A DNA stretch of 64,000 nucleotides from an uncultured Acidimicrobiales bacterium (GCA_902805655.1 CADCTF010000013.1:1-64000); one strand, 5' to 3'; numbered from the stretch's first letter, positions 55,844 through 63,581 are shown. A program made the numbers and translations. Notes: generated by a model from the letters alone, not told the origin.

Positions 55844-56653
55844 ATGAGCGATGACGCTGAGGTCCTGCTGGAGCGCGACGGATACGTCGCCACCATCACC
55901 TTGAACCGCCCCGAACGGATGAACACCATCTCGCGGCCGATGCTGACGCAGCTGGCGGCGCGGCTCACCGAGGCCGACGCGGACTCGGGCGTGCGGGTGA
56001 TCATCCTCACCGGCGCCGGCCGCGCCTTCTGCGCCGGCCTCGACCTCCAGACCGCCAGCGGCGGCACGGGCATCGGCAGCGAGAGCAGCGGCGGCGGCGC
56101 CGGCATGGGCGCCGACTTCAACATGCGCAACTCGCCGCCCATCGTCCTGCAGCAGATCGACACGCCCACCATCTGCGCCCTCAACGGCGGCGCCGCCGGC
56201 TACGGGATGGACATGGCCCTGCTGTGCGACCTGCGGGTGGCGGCCGAGAGCTCGAAGCTCGCAGCTGCGTTCACCAAGCGGGGCATCGTGCCCGAGAGCG
56301 GCGGGACGTGGGTGCTGCCGCGCATGGTGGGATGGTCGCAGGCCGCCGAGATCATCTTCACCGGTCGCACGCTCTCGGCCAAGGAGTGCCTCGAGCTCGG
56401 CCTGGTGAACAAGGTCGTGCCCGACGCCTCACTGGTCGACGAAGCTCGCGCGCTGGCGGAGGAGATCGCGGCCAACGCGCCGCTCGCCGTGCGGGCCAGC
56501 AAGCGCATGATGCGCAACGGGCTGAACGAGGACTTCGAGGACCACGTCGAGCGGGTGCTGCTGCAGCTGGCACCGCTCTTCCGCACGAAGGACTTCCGCG
56601 AGGGGATGGCGTCGTTCCTCGAGAAGCGCCCTCCGTCCTTCGAGGGTCGCTGA
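55844..56653 (+). CDS. Enoyl-CoA hydratase/isomerase family protein
   Basis: The 269-residue crotonase-fold protein hydrates or isomerises enoyl-CoA esters. LTGAGRAFCAGLDLQ and ALNGGAAGYGMDMALLCDLR provide the two oxyanion-hole segments, and the region ALRTKDFREGMASFLEKR near the end is typical of the family (read here as LFRTKDFREGMASFLEKRPP). A glycine-serine-rich insert (GGTGIGSESSGGGAGMG) sits between the two halves of the active site. FTKRGIVPESGGTW supplies a glutamate at the usual catalytic place. It converges with an SDR gene 14 bp away. Confidence 0.92.
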   Translation: MSDDAEVLLERDGYVATITLNRPERMNTISRPMLTQLAARLTEADADSGVRVIILTGAGRAFCAGLDLQTASGGTGIGSESSGGGAGMGADFNMRNSPPIVLQQIDTPTICALNGGAAGYGMDMALLCDLRVAAESSKLAAAFTKRGIVPESGGTWVLPRMVGWSQAAEIIFTGRTLSAKECLELGLVNKVVPDASLVDEARALAEEIAANAPLAVRASKRMMRNGLNEDFEDHVERVLLQLAPLFRTKDFREGMASFLEKRPPSFEGR

Positions 56654-56658
56654 TCGAG

Positions 56659-56675
56659 GAGGGCGCTCAGCCCTC
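56659..56675. terminator. Short hairpin between convergent genes
   Basis: GAGGGC and GCCCTC form a 6-bp GC-rich stem with a 5-base loop, six bases after the hydratase stop, and covering the end of the convergent SDR gene. There is no T run; termination is possible but weakly supported. Confidence 0.35.
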
Positions 56676-57548
56676 TCCGTCGATGGGCCGGAGAGTCGGC
56701 GCCTCGCCGGTCGAGCCGTGGCTCACGCCGGCGTAGCCGGAGAAGACGCTGGGCCCCTCGTCGCGAAGGCGTTCGAAGATCGCCGGCCCTGCGGCCAGCA
56801 GCCCGCCGTCCACCACGAGGGCCTCGCCCGTGACGAACGATGCGTCGTCGCTGGCCAGGAACAGCACGGCGGCGGCGATGTGCTCCGGCGTGCCCGCCTC
56901 GCGGATCGGCTGCAGCGACTTGAGCCGTTCGCCCACGCCCTCCGGATCGCCACGGTGGAGCAGCGGCGTGAGGATGCCACCCGGGCAGATCGCGTTGATG
57001 CGTATGCCCAGCGGTCCCAGCTCGATGGCGGCCGAGCGGGTGAAGTTGATCACTGCGGCCTTGGACGATGAGTACGCGTGCGGCCCCGAGCCTCCCGTGA
57101 CACCGGCCACCGAGGCGGTGTTGACGATGGCGCCTCCGCCGCCCTGGCGCTTGAACGCACGCGTCGCGTACTTGGTGCCGAGGAAGACGCTTCGCACCAG
57201 CACGGCGAACGTGTAGTCCCAGTCGTCGGCGGCGATGTCGGTGAGCGGCCCGAACGCACCACCGACACCAGCGTTGTTGCACATGACGTCCAGCCGCCCG
57301 AACTCGTCGACCGCCGTCGCGACCAGGGCCTCCACGTCGGCCTCGACGCTGACGTCGGTGTGGACCAGGCGCAGCTTCCCGCCGCGGCCCTGAGCCTCCA
57401 CCTCGGCGTGCAGGTCCTTGCTGTTGGCCTCGTTCAGGTCACCCACCACCACGGCCGCGCCTTCGTCGAGGAACCGCTGCACGATCGCCCGGCCGATGCC
57501 GCTGGCCCCACCCGTGATGACCGCCACCTTGTCGTCCAACCGCCCCAT
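56667..57548 (-). CDS. Short-chain dehydrogenase/reductase
   Basis: The 293-residue NAD(P)-dependent SDR contains the cofactor loop VITGGASGIGRA (~10-21), NNAGVGG, catalytic Ser in NTASVAG, and the YSSSK dyad. INAICPGGILTPL and VVDGGLLA complete a classical SDR. Residues after ~250 form a tail not typical of the family. ATG 57548 has AGGGGG upstream; the earlier part of the frame is not family-like. The substrate is unknown. It is divergent from the YqgE gene. Confidence 0.9.
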   Translation of the reverse strand: MGRLDDKVAVITGGASGIGRAIVQRFLDEGAAVVVGDLNEANSKDLHAEVEAQGRGGKLRLVHTDVSVEADVEALVATAVDEFGRLDVMCNNAGVGGAFGPLTDIAADDWDYTFAVLVRSVFLGTKYATRAFKRQGGGGAIVNTASVAGVTGGSGPHAYSSSKAAVINFTRSAAIELGPLGIRINAICPGGILTPLLHRGDPEGVGERLKSLQPIREAGTPEHIAAAVLFLASDDASFVTGEALVVDGGLLAAGPAIFERLRDEGPSVFSGYAGVSHGSTGEAPTLRPIDGEG

Positions 57549-57604
57549 AGGGCCCCCTGTCGTCGAGAATCCCGTCAGTCTGGCCGAGCGGGCATCATCG
57601 AAGG

Positions 57605-58162
57605 ATGGCTGTGCCTTCACATCGGGGCCGGTTGCTGGTCGCCGGGCCCCTGCTCGACGACCCCAACTTCTCTCGCACCGTCACCGTGCTGGTCGACCAC
57701 AACCGCTCCGGGGCGCTCGGCTTCGTGCTCAACCGGCCGACGGAGGTCCCGGTGGATGCGGTCGCGCCGGGTTGGGGGCGCTGGGCGTGCGCGCCCACCG
57801 TCGTCTTCTCGGGGGGCCCGGTCGCCCCCGACTCGGCCGTCTTGTTCGCCGAGGTGTCCGAGCACCCACCCGCGTTGCGGTTCACACCTGTCGTAGGTGG
57901 GGTCGGGATGATCGATGCGGCCGCCGACCCGGACACGCTGGCTGCCGGGGTGGCGCGGCTGCGCATGTTCGCCGGGTGCGCGAGCTGGGGTCCGGGCCAG
58001 CTGGAGGCCGAGCTGGACGAGGGCAGCTGGCTGGTGGTGGACGCGGAACCGGCCGACCTGCTCGACCCGGACTCCGGCGAGCTGTGGCGCAAGGTGATCC
58101 GCCGTCAGCCGGGCCCGGTCTCGATCCTGGCTCGCGCGCCCGACGACGTGTCCCTCAACTAG
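57605..58162 (+). CDS. yqgE: YqgE/AlgH family protein (UPF0301)
   Basis: This 185-residue cytosolic protein matches UPF0301: GRLLVAGPLLDDPNFSRTVT at the N-terminus, then VLVDHNRSGALGFVLNRPTE, FSGGPVAPDSAV and AGCASWGPGQLEAEL. The family's biochemical role is unsettled; in some proteobacteria it affects alginate gene expression. The stop codon lies in CTAG at 58159-58162, whose complement is the stop of the opposing ABC ATPase gene, so the two genes overlap tail to tail by four bases. Confidence 0.93.
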   Translation: MAVPSHRGRLLVAGPLLDDPNFSRTVTVLVDHNRSGALGFVLNRPTEVPVDAVAPGWGRWACAPTVVFSGGPVAPDSAVLFAEVSEHPPALRFTPVVGGVGMIDAAADPDTLAAGVARLRMFAGCASWGPGQLEAELDEGSWLVVDAEPADLLDPDSGELWRKVIRRQPGPVSILARAPDDVSLN

Positions 58163-58965
58163 CTCCGAGGCTTCGGCCCGACCGCACGTGCGGTGAACCG
58201 GTCGTCACGCCGGTCGATCGACACGTCGACGTCGAAGCAGGCCGACAGCGCTTCCGAGGTGATGGTGTCGGCCAGAGGCCCGGTCGCCACCACGCGGCCC
58301 TGGCGCAGCAGCAGCGCATGGGTGAAGCCGGGCGGGATCTCCTCGACGTGGTGGGTGACGAACACCATCGGAGGCGTCGCCGGGTCGACGGCGAGGTCGT
58401 GCAGCCGCGACACGAGCCGTTCGCGGGCCCCCAGGTCGAGCCCGGCGGCGGGCTCGTCCAGGACGAGCAGCTCGGGGTCGGCCATGAGGGTGCGGGCCAC
58501 CAGCACCTGCTGGCGCTCGCCTTCGGAGAGCACGCCGAAGCGCCGATCGGCAGCGGGGCCCAGCCCGGCTCCGTCGAGGAGGGCCACCGCCTTGGCCCGG
58601 TCATCCTCGGTGTACTCGTGCCACCACGGCTCCAGTGCCGCGTGCTTCGCGGTCATCACCACCTCGGCCGCGGTGAGATCAGGCCGGAGGAGCCGCGTGA
58701 CTGCGCCGCTCGCCAGCCCGAGGCGAGGCCGAAGCCACCGGACGTCCACCCGGCCCAGCCGGTGGCCGAGGATGTCGACCGTCCCGGAGGTGGGATGCAG
58801 GTAGCCCGTCGCCAGCTGCACGATCGACGTCTTGCCGGAGCCGTTGGGGCCGAGCACCATCCACCGCTCGCCCTGGGCCACCGTCCAGGTGAGGCCGCGC
58901 AGGACCGGCTCGCCGCCGCGCACCAGGGACACGTCGGTGAACGCCAGAGCCGCCGGGGCGCTCAC
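58159..58965 (-). CDS. ABC transporter ATP-binding protein without adjacent permease
   Basis: The 268-residue ATPase has Walker A LGPNGSGKTS (~38-47), a Q-loop in the RLGLASG region, signature LSEGERQ (not LSGGQ), Walker B LLVLDEPAAGLD and switch histidine FVTHHVEEI. The signature and length resemble iron- or molybdate-type and ModF-like ATPases. No membrane subunit gene is adjacent. Its ATG overlaps the stop of a lone Nfu N-terminal-domain gene as ATGA, suggesting a link with iron-sulfur or metal metabolism, though this is inferred only from position. Confidence 0.88.
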   Translation of the reverse strand: MSAPAALAFTDVSLVRGGEPVLRGLTWTVAQGERWMVLGPNGSGKTSIVQLATGYLHPTSGTVDILGHRLGRVDVRWLRPRLGLASGAVTRLLRPDLTAAEVVMTAKHAALEPWWHEYTEDDRAKAVALLDGAGLGPAADRRFGVLSEGERQQVLVARTLMADPELLVLDEPAAGLDLGARERLVSRLHDLAVDPATPPMVFVTHHVEEIPPGFTHALLLRQGRVVATGPLADTITSEALSACFDVDVSIDRRDDRFTARAVGPKPRS

Positions 58966-59219
58966 AGGCAGCTGGCGGCTGCCTCCTGGACCGCCGGGAC
59001 GATGGCGTCCCAGTCGCCGCCCGCGCTGCGGGTCACGGTGATGAAGCTGGCCGTGCCGAAGACCGACCCCACACCGTCGATGGCCATCAGCGCCTCCAGG
59101 AAGGCGTTGCCCTTCGCCTCGTCGGGGCTGGAGGCGGTCAGGGTGTCGGGCAGCGCCGTGTCCAGCGCGAAGCGCAGTGCGTTCGGGTTGGGGGTCGGCG
59201 AAGGTGTAGCGGTGGCCAT
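58962..59219 (-). CDS. Stand-alone Nfu/NifU N-terminal domain protein
   Basis: The 85-residue protein shows the TPNPNALRF motif (9-17) that marks the N-terminal domain of eukaryotic and bacterial Nfu iron-sulfur scaffold proteins. The domain ends after FITVTRSAGGDWDAIVPAVQ. The cysteine-containing C-terminal NifU domain (CxxC) is absent; the only cysteine is the penultimate residue. It may be an adaptor in Fe-S assembly. A TAGGAT box lies 6 bases before the ATG on the minus strand, with no ribosome-binding site. The gene is followed, with a 4-base overlap, by an ABC ATPase. Confidence 0.82.
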   Translation of the reverse strand: MATATPSPTPNPNALRFALDTALPDTLTASSPDEAKGNAFLEALMAIDGVGSVFGTASFITVTRSAGGDWDAIVPAVQEAAASCL

Positions 59220-59225
59220 GTCTGG

Positions 59226-59231
59226 ATCCTA
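59226..59231 (-). promoter_or_regulatory. Putative -10 box TAGGAT for the Nfu-domain gene
   Basis: Read on the minus strand, TAGGAT ends 6 bases before the ATG at 59219, in the 54-bp region shared with a divergent small ORF. Leaderless transcription is likely. Confidence 0.42.
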
Positions 59232-59273
59232 CGGGCGGGGAGTGCGCCCCCGACCACAGGGTAAGTAGCGCCC

Positions 59274-59456
59274 ATGAACGATGGACACCTCGAAGACCAC
59301 GTCACCGGCGTAGAGCTGCAGATCGTGGAGCTGGTCGAGCGTCGGGAGCGGGCGACGGTGCAGGGCGAGCCCGCCGAGGCGGCGCGCTACCAGACGGAGA
59401 TCGATGCGCTGCAGGCGGAGCTGGCCCGCACGGCGGAGGAGATCACCGGCAGCTGA
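59274..59456 (+). CDS. Small hypothetical coiled-coil protein
   Basis: I do not recognise this 60-residue protein. It is rich in Glu, Arg, Ala and Leu with heptad-like spacing (VELQIVELVERRERAT; YQTEIDALQAELARTAEEI), predicting an alpha-helical hairpin or coiled coil. It has no cysteines and no membrane segment. A GGGTAAG sequence lies upstream of the ATG. The codon use is like that of neighbouring genes, with GC-rich third positions. It is divergent from the Nfu gene and convergent with the hydrolase gene, 9 bp away, so it is an isolated transcription unit. Confidence 0.55.
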   Translation: MNDGHLEDHVTGVELQIVELVERRERATVQGEPAEAARYQTEIDALQAELARTAEEITGS

Positions 59457-59465
59457 CCGCTCGCC

Positions 59466-60146
59466 TCAGGTAGCACCCAGGAACTGGAGTGCGGCGTCGA
59501 GGAACTTGAAGTCCTTCGGGGTGGCGAAGTGGTCCGTGCCCTTGAGCACGACCAGCTTGGCGTTGGGGAACGCCTCGACGAGGGGCTCCACCGGCAGGGC
59601 GAAGTCCTGGTCCCCGATGACCACGAGGACGGGGCACGTGATGCGGCCCAGCTGCTCGGGCGTGAGCGGAGCCGTCTTGCGACGCAGGAAGGCGGCCAGC
59701 GCCTGGCGGTCGTTGCCCGAGCCGGCCGCGAACTGCGAGAACAGGCGGCCGATGTGCGACGTCTCGTCGTTGCTGCCGTGCTCGATGGTGTCGGCCAGGT
59801 CGCTCGACCCACCGGTGGCGAAGACGCCGGCACCGATGCCAGAGACGATCAGGCTGCGGAAGCGATGCGGCTCGGCCGCCGCCACGCCCAGGAGGATGCG
59901 GGCGCCCATCGAGAAGGCGACGGCGTCGACCTGGCCCTCTTCGGGCAGTGCGGCGCGGATGTCGTCTTCGACGTGGTCGTAGGCACTCGGGTCGTGGGGC
60001 TTGTCCGCCGACCCATGGCCGAGGAGATCCACGCCGATCACTTCACGACCGGCATCCGACAGGAGGTCGACCCAGCCTGTCTCGCGCCAGTTCAGCTCGA
60101 ACGACGAAGCGAAGCCATGGACCATCAGGACGGGTTCTACGGGCAC
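59466..60146 (-). CDS. Alpha/beta hydrolase
   Basis: The 226-residue hydrolase has the oxyanion segment VHGFASSF (9-16), the nucleophile elbow AFSMGA (Ser79), the acid in VVIGDQDFALP, and the histidine in GTDHFATP. It resembles small esterases or C-C hydrolases; no cap domain large enough to suggest a substrate is seen. The start is GTG 60146. On the minus strand TAGCGT (60159-60154) ends exactly 7 bases upstream, the same leaderless arrangement as at three other loci here. The gene precedes a TetR gene that is transcribed the same way. Confidence 0.87.
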   Translation of the reverse strand: MPVEPVLMVHGFASSFELNWRETGWVDLLSDAGREVIGVDLLGHGSADKPHDPSAYDHVEDDIRAALPEEGQVDAVAFSMGARILLGVAAAEPHRFRSLIVSGIGAGVFATGGSSDLADTIEHGSNDETSHIGRLFSQFAAGSGNDRQALAAFLRRKTAPLTPEQLGRITCPVLVVIGDQDFALPVEPLVEAFPNAKLVVLKGTDHFATPKDFKFLDAALQFLGAT

Positions 60147-60153
60147 GTGGCGG

Positions 60154-60159
60154 ACGCTA
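60154..60159 (-). promoter_or_regulatory. Putative -10 box TAGCGT for the alpha/beta hydrolase gene
   Basis: On the minus strand TAGCGT is followed by 7 bases and then the GTG at 60146. It lies within the 84 bp between the hydrolase start and the TetR gene's stop. Confidence 0.42.
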
Positions 60160-60230
60160 ATGGGAGTCGAGCACCCCGCTCCATTGCCGACCGCCGGTGG
60201 CGCCGGCGCCCGGCTCCCGGACTCGAGGAG

Positions 60231-60842
60231 CTAGGCGGTCGGGTCGACGCGAGCTCGCAGCCCGCCGATGAGGGTGTCGAGCACCGCGTCGACCTCGCGT
60301 CGGGCGGCCTTCGGCTTGGGTGAGCGTGCAATGAAGAGCGCAGCCCCGTAGAGCCCGCCGAGGGCCACGTGCACCAAGGGTTCGACCCGGACACCGGGGA
60401 GGACGTTGCTGGCCACGAGGGGCGTCAGGACAGTGCGCAGCATGGGCAGCTCGTTCTGCTCGATGCCCCCGTCCCAGACCTCGTGCTGGAGCACCGACAC
60501 GCTGTCGAGCACCACGATCCGCCGGAACGTGGGCTCGAGGCAGGCATCGAGGAAGGCCGACAGGCCGGCCCGCACGGCACCCCAGGGCTCCGGCACGGCG
60601 AGCGCCGCAGCCATGACCTTCGCGACCGCGTCCGCCACCACGGCGTCGTAGACGGCCCGAAAGAGCACGTCCTTGCCGCTGAAGTGGTGGTACAGGGCGC
60701 CCCTTGCGACCCCGGCGCGCCGGATGACGTCCTCGATCGAGGTCGCCGCGTAGCCGCGCTCGGTGAACAGGTCGCGCGCCACCGAGATCAGGAGCTGACG
60801 GGTCTCCTCGGCCTGGCGAGCCCGCAGTCCCTTGACAGTCAC
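60231..60842 (-). CDS. TetR-family transcriptional regulator
   Basis: The 203-residue repressor-type protein has an N-terminal helix-turn-helix: LLISVARDLFTERGYAATSI, then EDVIRRAGVARGALYHHFSG (~37-56), nearly identical to the TetR consensus. The C-terminal ligand domain is not informative. The start is GTG 60842, with TAGAGT on the minus strand (60854-60849) 6 bases upstream, so its mRNA is probably leaderless. Overlapping palindromes at 60867-60889, between it and a divergent oxidoreductase gene, are the likely operator, covering its own -35 region and implying autoregulation. Confidence 0.93.
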   Translation of the reverse strand: MTVKGLRARQAEETRQLLISVARDLFTERGYAATSIEDVIRRAGVARGALYHHFSGKDVLFRAVYDAVVADAVAKVMAAALAVPEPWGAVRAGLSAFLDACLEPTFRRIVVLDSVSVLQHEVWDGGIEQNELPMLRTVLTPLVASNVLPGVRVEPLVHVALGGLYGAALFIARSPKPKAARREVDAVLDTLIGGLRARVDPTA

Positions 60843-60866
60843 GCTCCAACTCTAAATACTGACTCT

Positions 60867-60889
60867 TGGTCGGTGACCGACCATCGGTC
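60867..60889. promoter_or_regulatory. Putative TetR operator: two overlapping perfect palindromes
   Basis: TGGTCGGT-G-ACCGACCA (60867-60883) is a perfect 8-1-8 palindrome, and GACCGA-CCA-TCGGTC (60875-60889) a perfect 6-3-6 palindrome sharing its right arm. The site lies midway between the divergent TetR and molybdopterin-type oxidoreductase starts, over the predicted TetR -35 region. Confidence 0.7.
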
Positions 60890-60907
60890 GGCGAATAGGG
60901 AGAACAC

Positions 60908-61597
60908 ATGATCGAGACCCAGAAGCCACTCCCCCCGGGCCAGCGCAGGATCGGGACGTTCCCTCGCTTCGGCACCCACATGAGCCGGCCGGCGCCGGCC
61001 GTGCCGCCGGACCCGACCATCGAGGTCTGCGGTGCGGTGGGGGAGCGCTTCCACGTGCCCGTCGTCGCTCTCGCCACGCTGCCCAGGCGGGAGGTGCGGG
61101 CCGACTTCCACTGCGTTGCCGGCTGGTCGGCCACCGACCTGCTGTGGGAGGGCGTCCCGTTCGAGAGCTTCTTCCGCCAGCTCATCGCGCCGGCGGTGCG
61201 GGACGACGCCGTCGTCACGCACCTCGTGTTCCGAGGGATCGACGGCTACCAGTCGACCGTCATGCTCGAGGACGCGTTGGCCGAGGACGTGCTGATCGCC
61301 GATCGTCTCAGTGGCCGTCCGCTGGGCGGCGACCATGGAGCACCGGCCCGGTTGCTCAGCCCGGCCCAGTACGGCTACATCAGCACCAAGCACCTCTGCC
61401 GGATCGAGGTCCACACCTCCGAGCCGGAGGACCCCGACTCGGCGAGCATCACCGCTCGTCTCCTGAAGTCCCATCCCCGGGCCCGGGTCTGGGAAGAGGA
61501 GCGTCACGGCTCCCTGCCGGGCCGGCTGGTGCGTCCCTTCTACCGCGTCCTGAAGGTCCCCCTCCTGCACCTGTCCGCTCGCGGACCGCGGCGCTAG
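60908..61597 (+). CDS. Molybdopterin-dependent oxidoreductase (sulfite oxidase fold)
   Basis: The 229-residue protein resembles the oxidoreductase molybdopterin-binding domain of sulfite oxidase/MsrP-like enzymes. FHCVAGWSATDLLWEG supplies the probable molybdenum-ligand cysteine, and YGYISTKHLCRIEVH fits the late conserved strand with Lys. It lacks a signal peptide, a Tat motif and a dimerisation domain, so it is a compact cytosolic form. The substrate is unknown. AGGGAGA precedes the ATG. It is divergent from the TetR gene and presumably its regulatory target. The last codons CGG CGC TAG form one arm of an inverted repeat with the next, convergent gene. Confidence 0.83.
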   Translation: MIETQKPLPPGQRRIGTFPRFGTHMSRPAPAVPPDPTIEVCGAVGERFHVPVVALATLPRREVRADFHCVAGWSATDLLWEGVPFESFFRQLIAPAVRDDAVVTHLVFRGIDGYQSTVMLEDALAEDVLIADRLSGRPLGGDHGAPARLLSPAQYGYISTKHLCRIEVHTSEPEDPDSASITARLLKSHPRARVWEEERHGSLPGRLVRPFYRVLKVPLLHLSARGPRR

Positions 61598-61622
61598 GAG
61601 GGTTGGTGGCCGGCTAGCGCCG
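61589..61622. terminator. Inverted repeat made by the two convergent stop regions
   Basis: CGGCGCTAG (61589-61597) and CTAGCGCCG (61614-61622) are perfectly complementary, with a 16-base loop. Each arm contains the last two codons and stop of one gene (both proteins end in Arg-Arg). A bidirectional terminator is possible; there is no T run. Confidence 0.4.
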
Positions 61623-62897
61623 GCCCCGGCCGCGGCGGGCGCCACCGAGAGACGCACCGGCACGGGTCGGGCGCTTGGCCGGGGCTCCGCCGGCCTCGTT
61701 GGCGGCGGCCAGCGCCTTGGTCGTCGGCTGTCCCAGCTGCTCCGACTCGGCCGGCGCGAGCGATGCGAGATCCCGCAGCCGGACGTCGTTGGAGAAGACC
61801 TCGATGAGGTGGGGCACCAGGCCGAGCCGCTTCTGCAGCTTCTCGGCGTCGTGCTCCTGGTCCCACAGCACGAGGCTCGCGGCCACGCCCTTGGCACCGG
61901 CGCGCGCCGTGCGCCCTGACCGGTGCAGGTAGGCCTTCTCGTCCTCCGGCGGATCGAAGTGCACCACCACGTCCACGGCATCGATGTGCAGCCCCCGCGC
62001 CGCCACGTCCGTGGCCACGAGGAGCGGCAGGTCGCCCTGCATGAACTGCTTGAGCGTGCGCTGCCGCACGCTCTGGGCCAGGTCGCCGTGCAGCGCACCC
62101 GCCTCGATGCCGTCCCGCTTGAGCTGCAGGGTGAGGCGATCCGCCCCCCGCTTGGTGCGGACGAACACCAAGGTGCGGTAGGCGCCGGCGGCGATGGTGG
62201 CCACCACCTTCACCTTGTCCATCTCGTGCACCTTCAGGAAGAGGTGTGACATGGCGTCGACGGTCGTCGACTCGGACACGACCTCATGGCGCACCGGGTC
62301 GGTGAGGTGGTTCTTGACGAGGTAGTCGATGTCACCGTCGAGCGTGGCCGAGAAGAGCATCGTCTGGTGCTCGTGCTTGAGCCGCCGGAGCACCCACTCG
62401 ACCTGGGGCATGAAGCCCATGTCGGCCATGCGGTCGGCCTCGTCGAGCACCAGGCACCGGACGTCGGCCACGGTGACATCGCCGCGGTCCCCGAGGTCGA
62501 TGAGCCGCCCCGGCGTGGCGATGAGCACGTCGATGCCCCGCTGGAGCGCCCGGATCTGCTTGTCGATGGGGGCCCCGCCGAAGACGGCCAACGTGCGCAG
62601 GCCGAGGGCCTCGCCGAGCGGGGCGATGACCTCCTTCACCTGCAGGGCGAGCTCGCGGGTGGGCACCAGCACGAGTGCCTGTGGCCGGCGGGGCTCCGAC
62701 TTCCCCGCCCTCATGAGCAGAGGGATGCCGAAGCCGAGCGTCTTGCCCGACCCCGTCTTGGCCTTGCCGCACACGTCTCGTCCAGCGAGCGCATCGGCGA
62801 TGGTCATGGCTTGGATCGGGAAGGGCTCGGTGATGCCTTGCCCGTCCAGGACCTCGACCAGCTCAGGGGCTACCCCAAGGGAGGCGAAGGTGGTCAC
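61614..62897 (-). CDS. DEAD-box RNA helicase (RhlE-like)
   Basis: This 427-residue ATP-dependent RNA helicase probably acts in ribosome assembly or RNA decay. It has the Q motif (FPIQAMTI), motif I AKTGSGKT (46-53), PTRELALQ, motif II LDEADRMADMGF (152-155 DEAD), motif III FSATL, and motif VI HRSGRTARAG. A basic Gly/Arg-rich tail (GGARRGRGRR) ends the chain. GTG 62897 has CAGGAGT six bases upstream and gives the family N-terminus; upstream in-frame sequence opposite the glutathione peroxidase gene is a shadow. Confidence 0.95.
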   Translation of the reverse strand: MTTFASLGVAPELVEVLDGQGITEPFPIQAMTIADALAGRDVCGKAKTGSGKTLGFGIPLLMRAGKSEPRRPQALVLVPTRELALQVKEVIAPLGEALGLRTLAVFGGAPIDKQIRALQRGIDVLIATPGRLIDLGDRGDVTVADVRCLVLDEADRMADMGFMPQVEWVLRRLKHEHQTMLFSATLDGDIDYLVKNHLTDPVRHEVVSESTTVDAMSHLFLKVHEMDKVKVVATIAAGAYRTLVFVRTKRGADRLTLQLKRDGIEAGALHGDLAQSVRQRTLKQFMQGDLPLLVATDVAARGLHIDAVDVVVHFDPPEDEKAYLHRSGRTARAGAKGVAASLVLWDQEHDAEKLQKRLGLVPHLIEVFSNDVRLRDLASLAPAESEQLGQPTTKALAAANEAGGAPAKRPTRAGASLGGARRGRGRR

Positions 62898-63028
62898 GTG
62901 GACTCCTGTGTTCGTTCTGTGGTGACGGAGGTGGCCGGCCTCGGGGCGGCTTCGGCACGTTGACTCGTACACAGACGACGCAGTGAGGTGACCTGCGAGC
63001 GGCCCGGCGGGCTGCGCTCGACCTGCCC

Positions 63029-63034
63029 ATGATA
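63029..63034 (-). promoter_or_regulatory. Possible -10 box TATCAT for the helicase gene
   Basis: On the minus strand TATCAT fits TANNNT and would give a leader of roughly 125 bases before the helicase GTG. Long 5' leaders are common for cold- or autoregulated DEAD-box genes. No good -35 was found, so support is weak. Confidence 0.3.
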
Positions 63035-63092
63035 GCCGACCTGGCCTTTCGCGCAGGTGCACAGGGGCGGCCGAGCGCGTAGACAGGAGGGC

Positions 63093-63581
63093 ATGTCCAT
63101 CTACGACGTCCCGGTCAAGACCCTGCAGGGCGAGGAGACCTCGCTCTCCGCGCACCAGGGCAAGGCCCTTCTCATCGTCAACGTGGCCTCCAAGTGCGGG
63201 CTCACACCCCAGTACGAAGCGCTCGAGAAGCTGCACGAGCAGTACGGCCCACGCGGGTTCTCCGTGGTCGGTGTGCCCTCCAACCAGTTCCGTGGGCAGG
63301 AGCCGGGGAGCGCGGAGGAGATCCAGGAGTTCTGCAGCACCACCTACGGCGTCACGTTCCCGCTCCTCGAGAAGACAGAGGTCAACGGGGAGAACCGTCA
63401 CCCGCTCTACGAGCAGCTGACCCAGGCGCCGGACGAGGCCGGTCAGGCCGGTGACATCCAGTGGAACTTCGAGAAGTTCCTGGTGTCCCCGCAGGGCGAG
63501 GTGGTCGGTCGGTTCCGGCCGAAGACCACGCCTGACGACCCCACGGTGATTGCCGCGATCGAGGCCAACCTGCCCGCCTGA
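63093..63581 (+). CDS. Glutathione peroxidase family protein (thiol peroxidase)
   Basis: The 162-residue peroxidase has the peroxidatic cysteine in VNVASKCGLTPQY (~38), the second family block VVGVPSNQFRGQEPG with the catalytic Gln, and the Trp/Asn block WNFEKFLVSPQGEVV. Bacterial cysteine forms generally use thioredoxin; with a mycothiol-type metabolism likely here, that is the more probable reductant. AGGAGG lies just before the ATG at 63093; the in-frame ATG at 63057 gives non-family sequence. It is divergent from the helicase gene across ~195 bp. Confidence 0.95.
   Translation: MSIYDVPVKTLQGEETSLSAHQGKALLIVNVASKCGLTPQYEALEKLHEQYGPRGFSVVGVPSNQFRGQEPGSAEEIQEFCSTTYGVTFPLLEKTEVNGENRHPLYEQLTQAPDEAGQAGDIQWNFEKFLVSPQGEVVGRFRPKTTPDDPTVIAAIEANLPA

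Noticed and set aside
63017-63046. An in-frame start for glutathione peroxidase further upstream than 63093
   Set aside because: The ATG at 63057 adds an arginine-rich segment unlike the family, and the AGGAGG site favours 63093.
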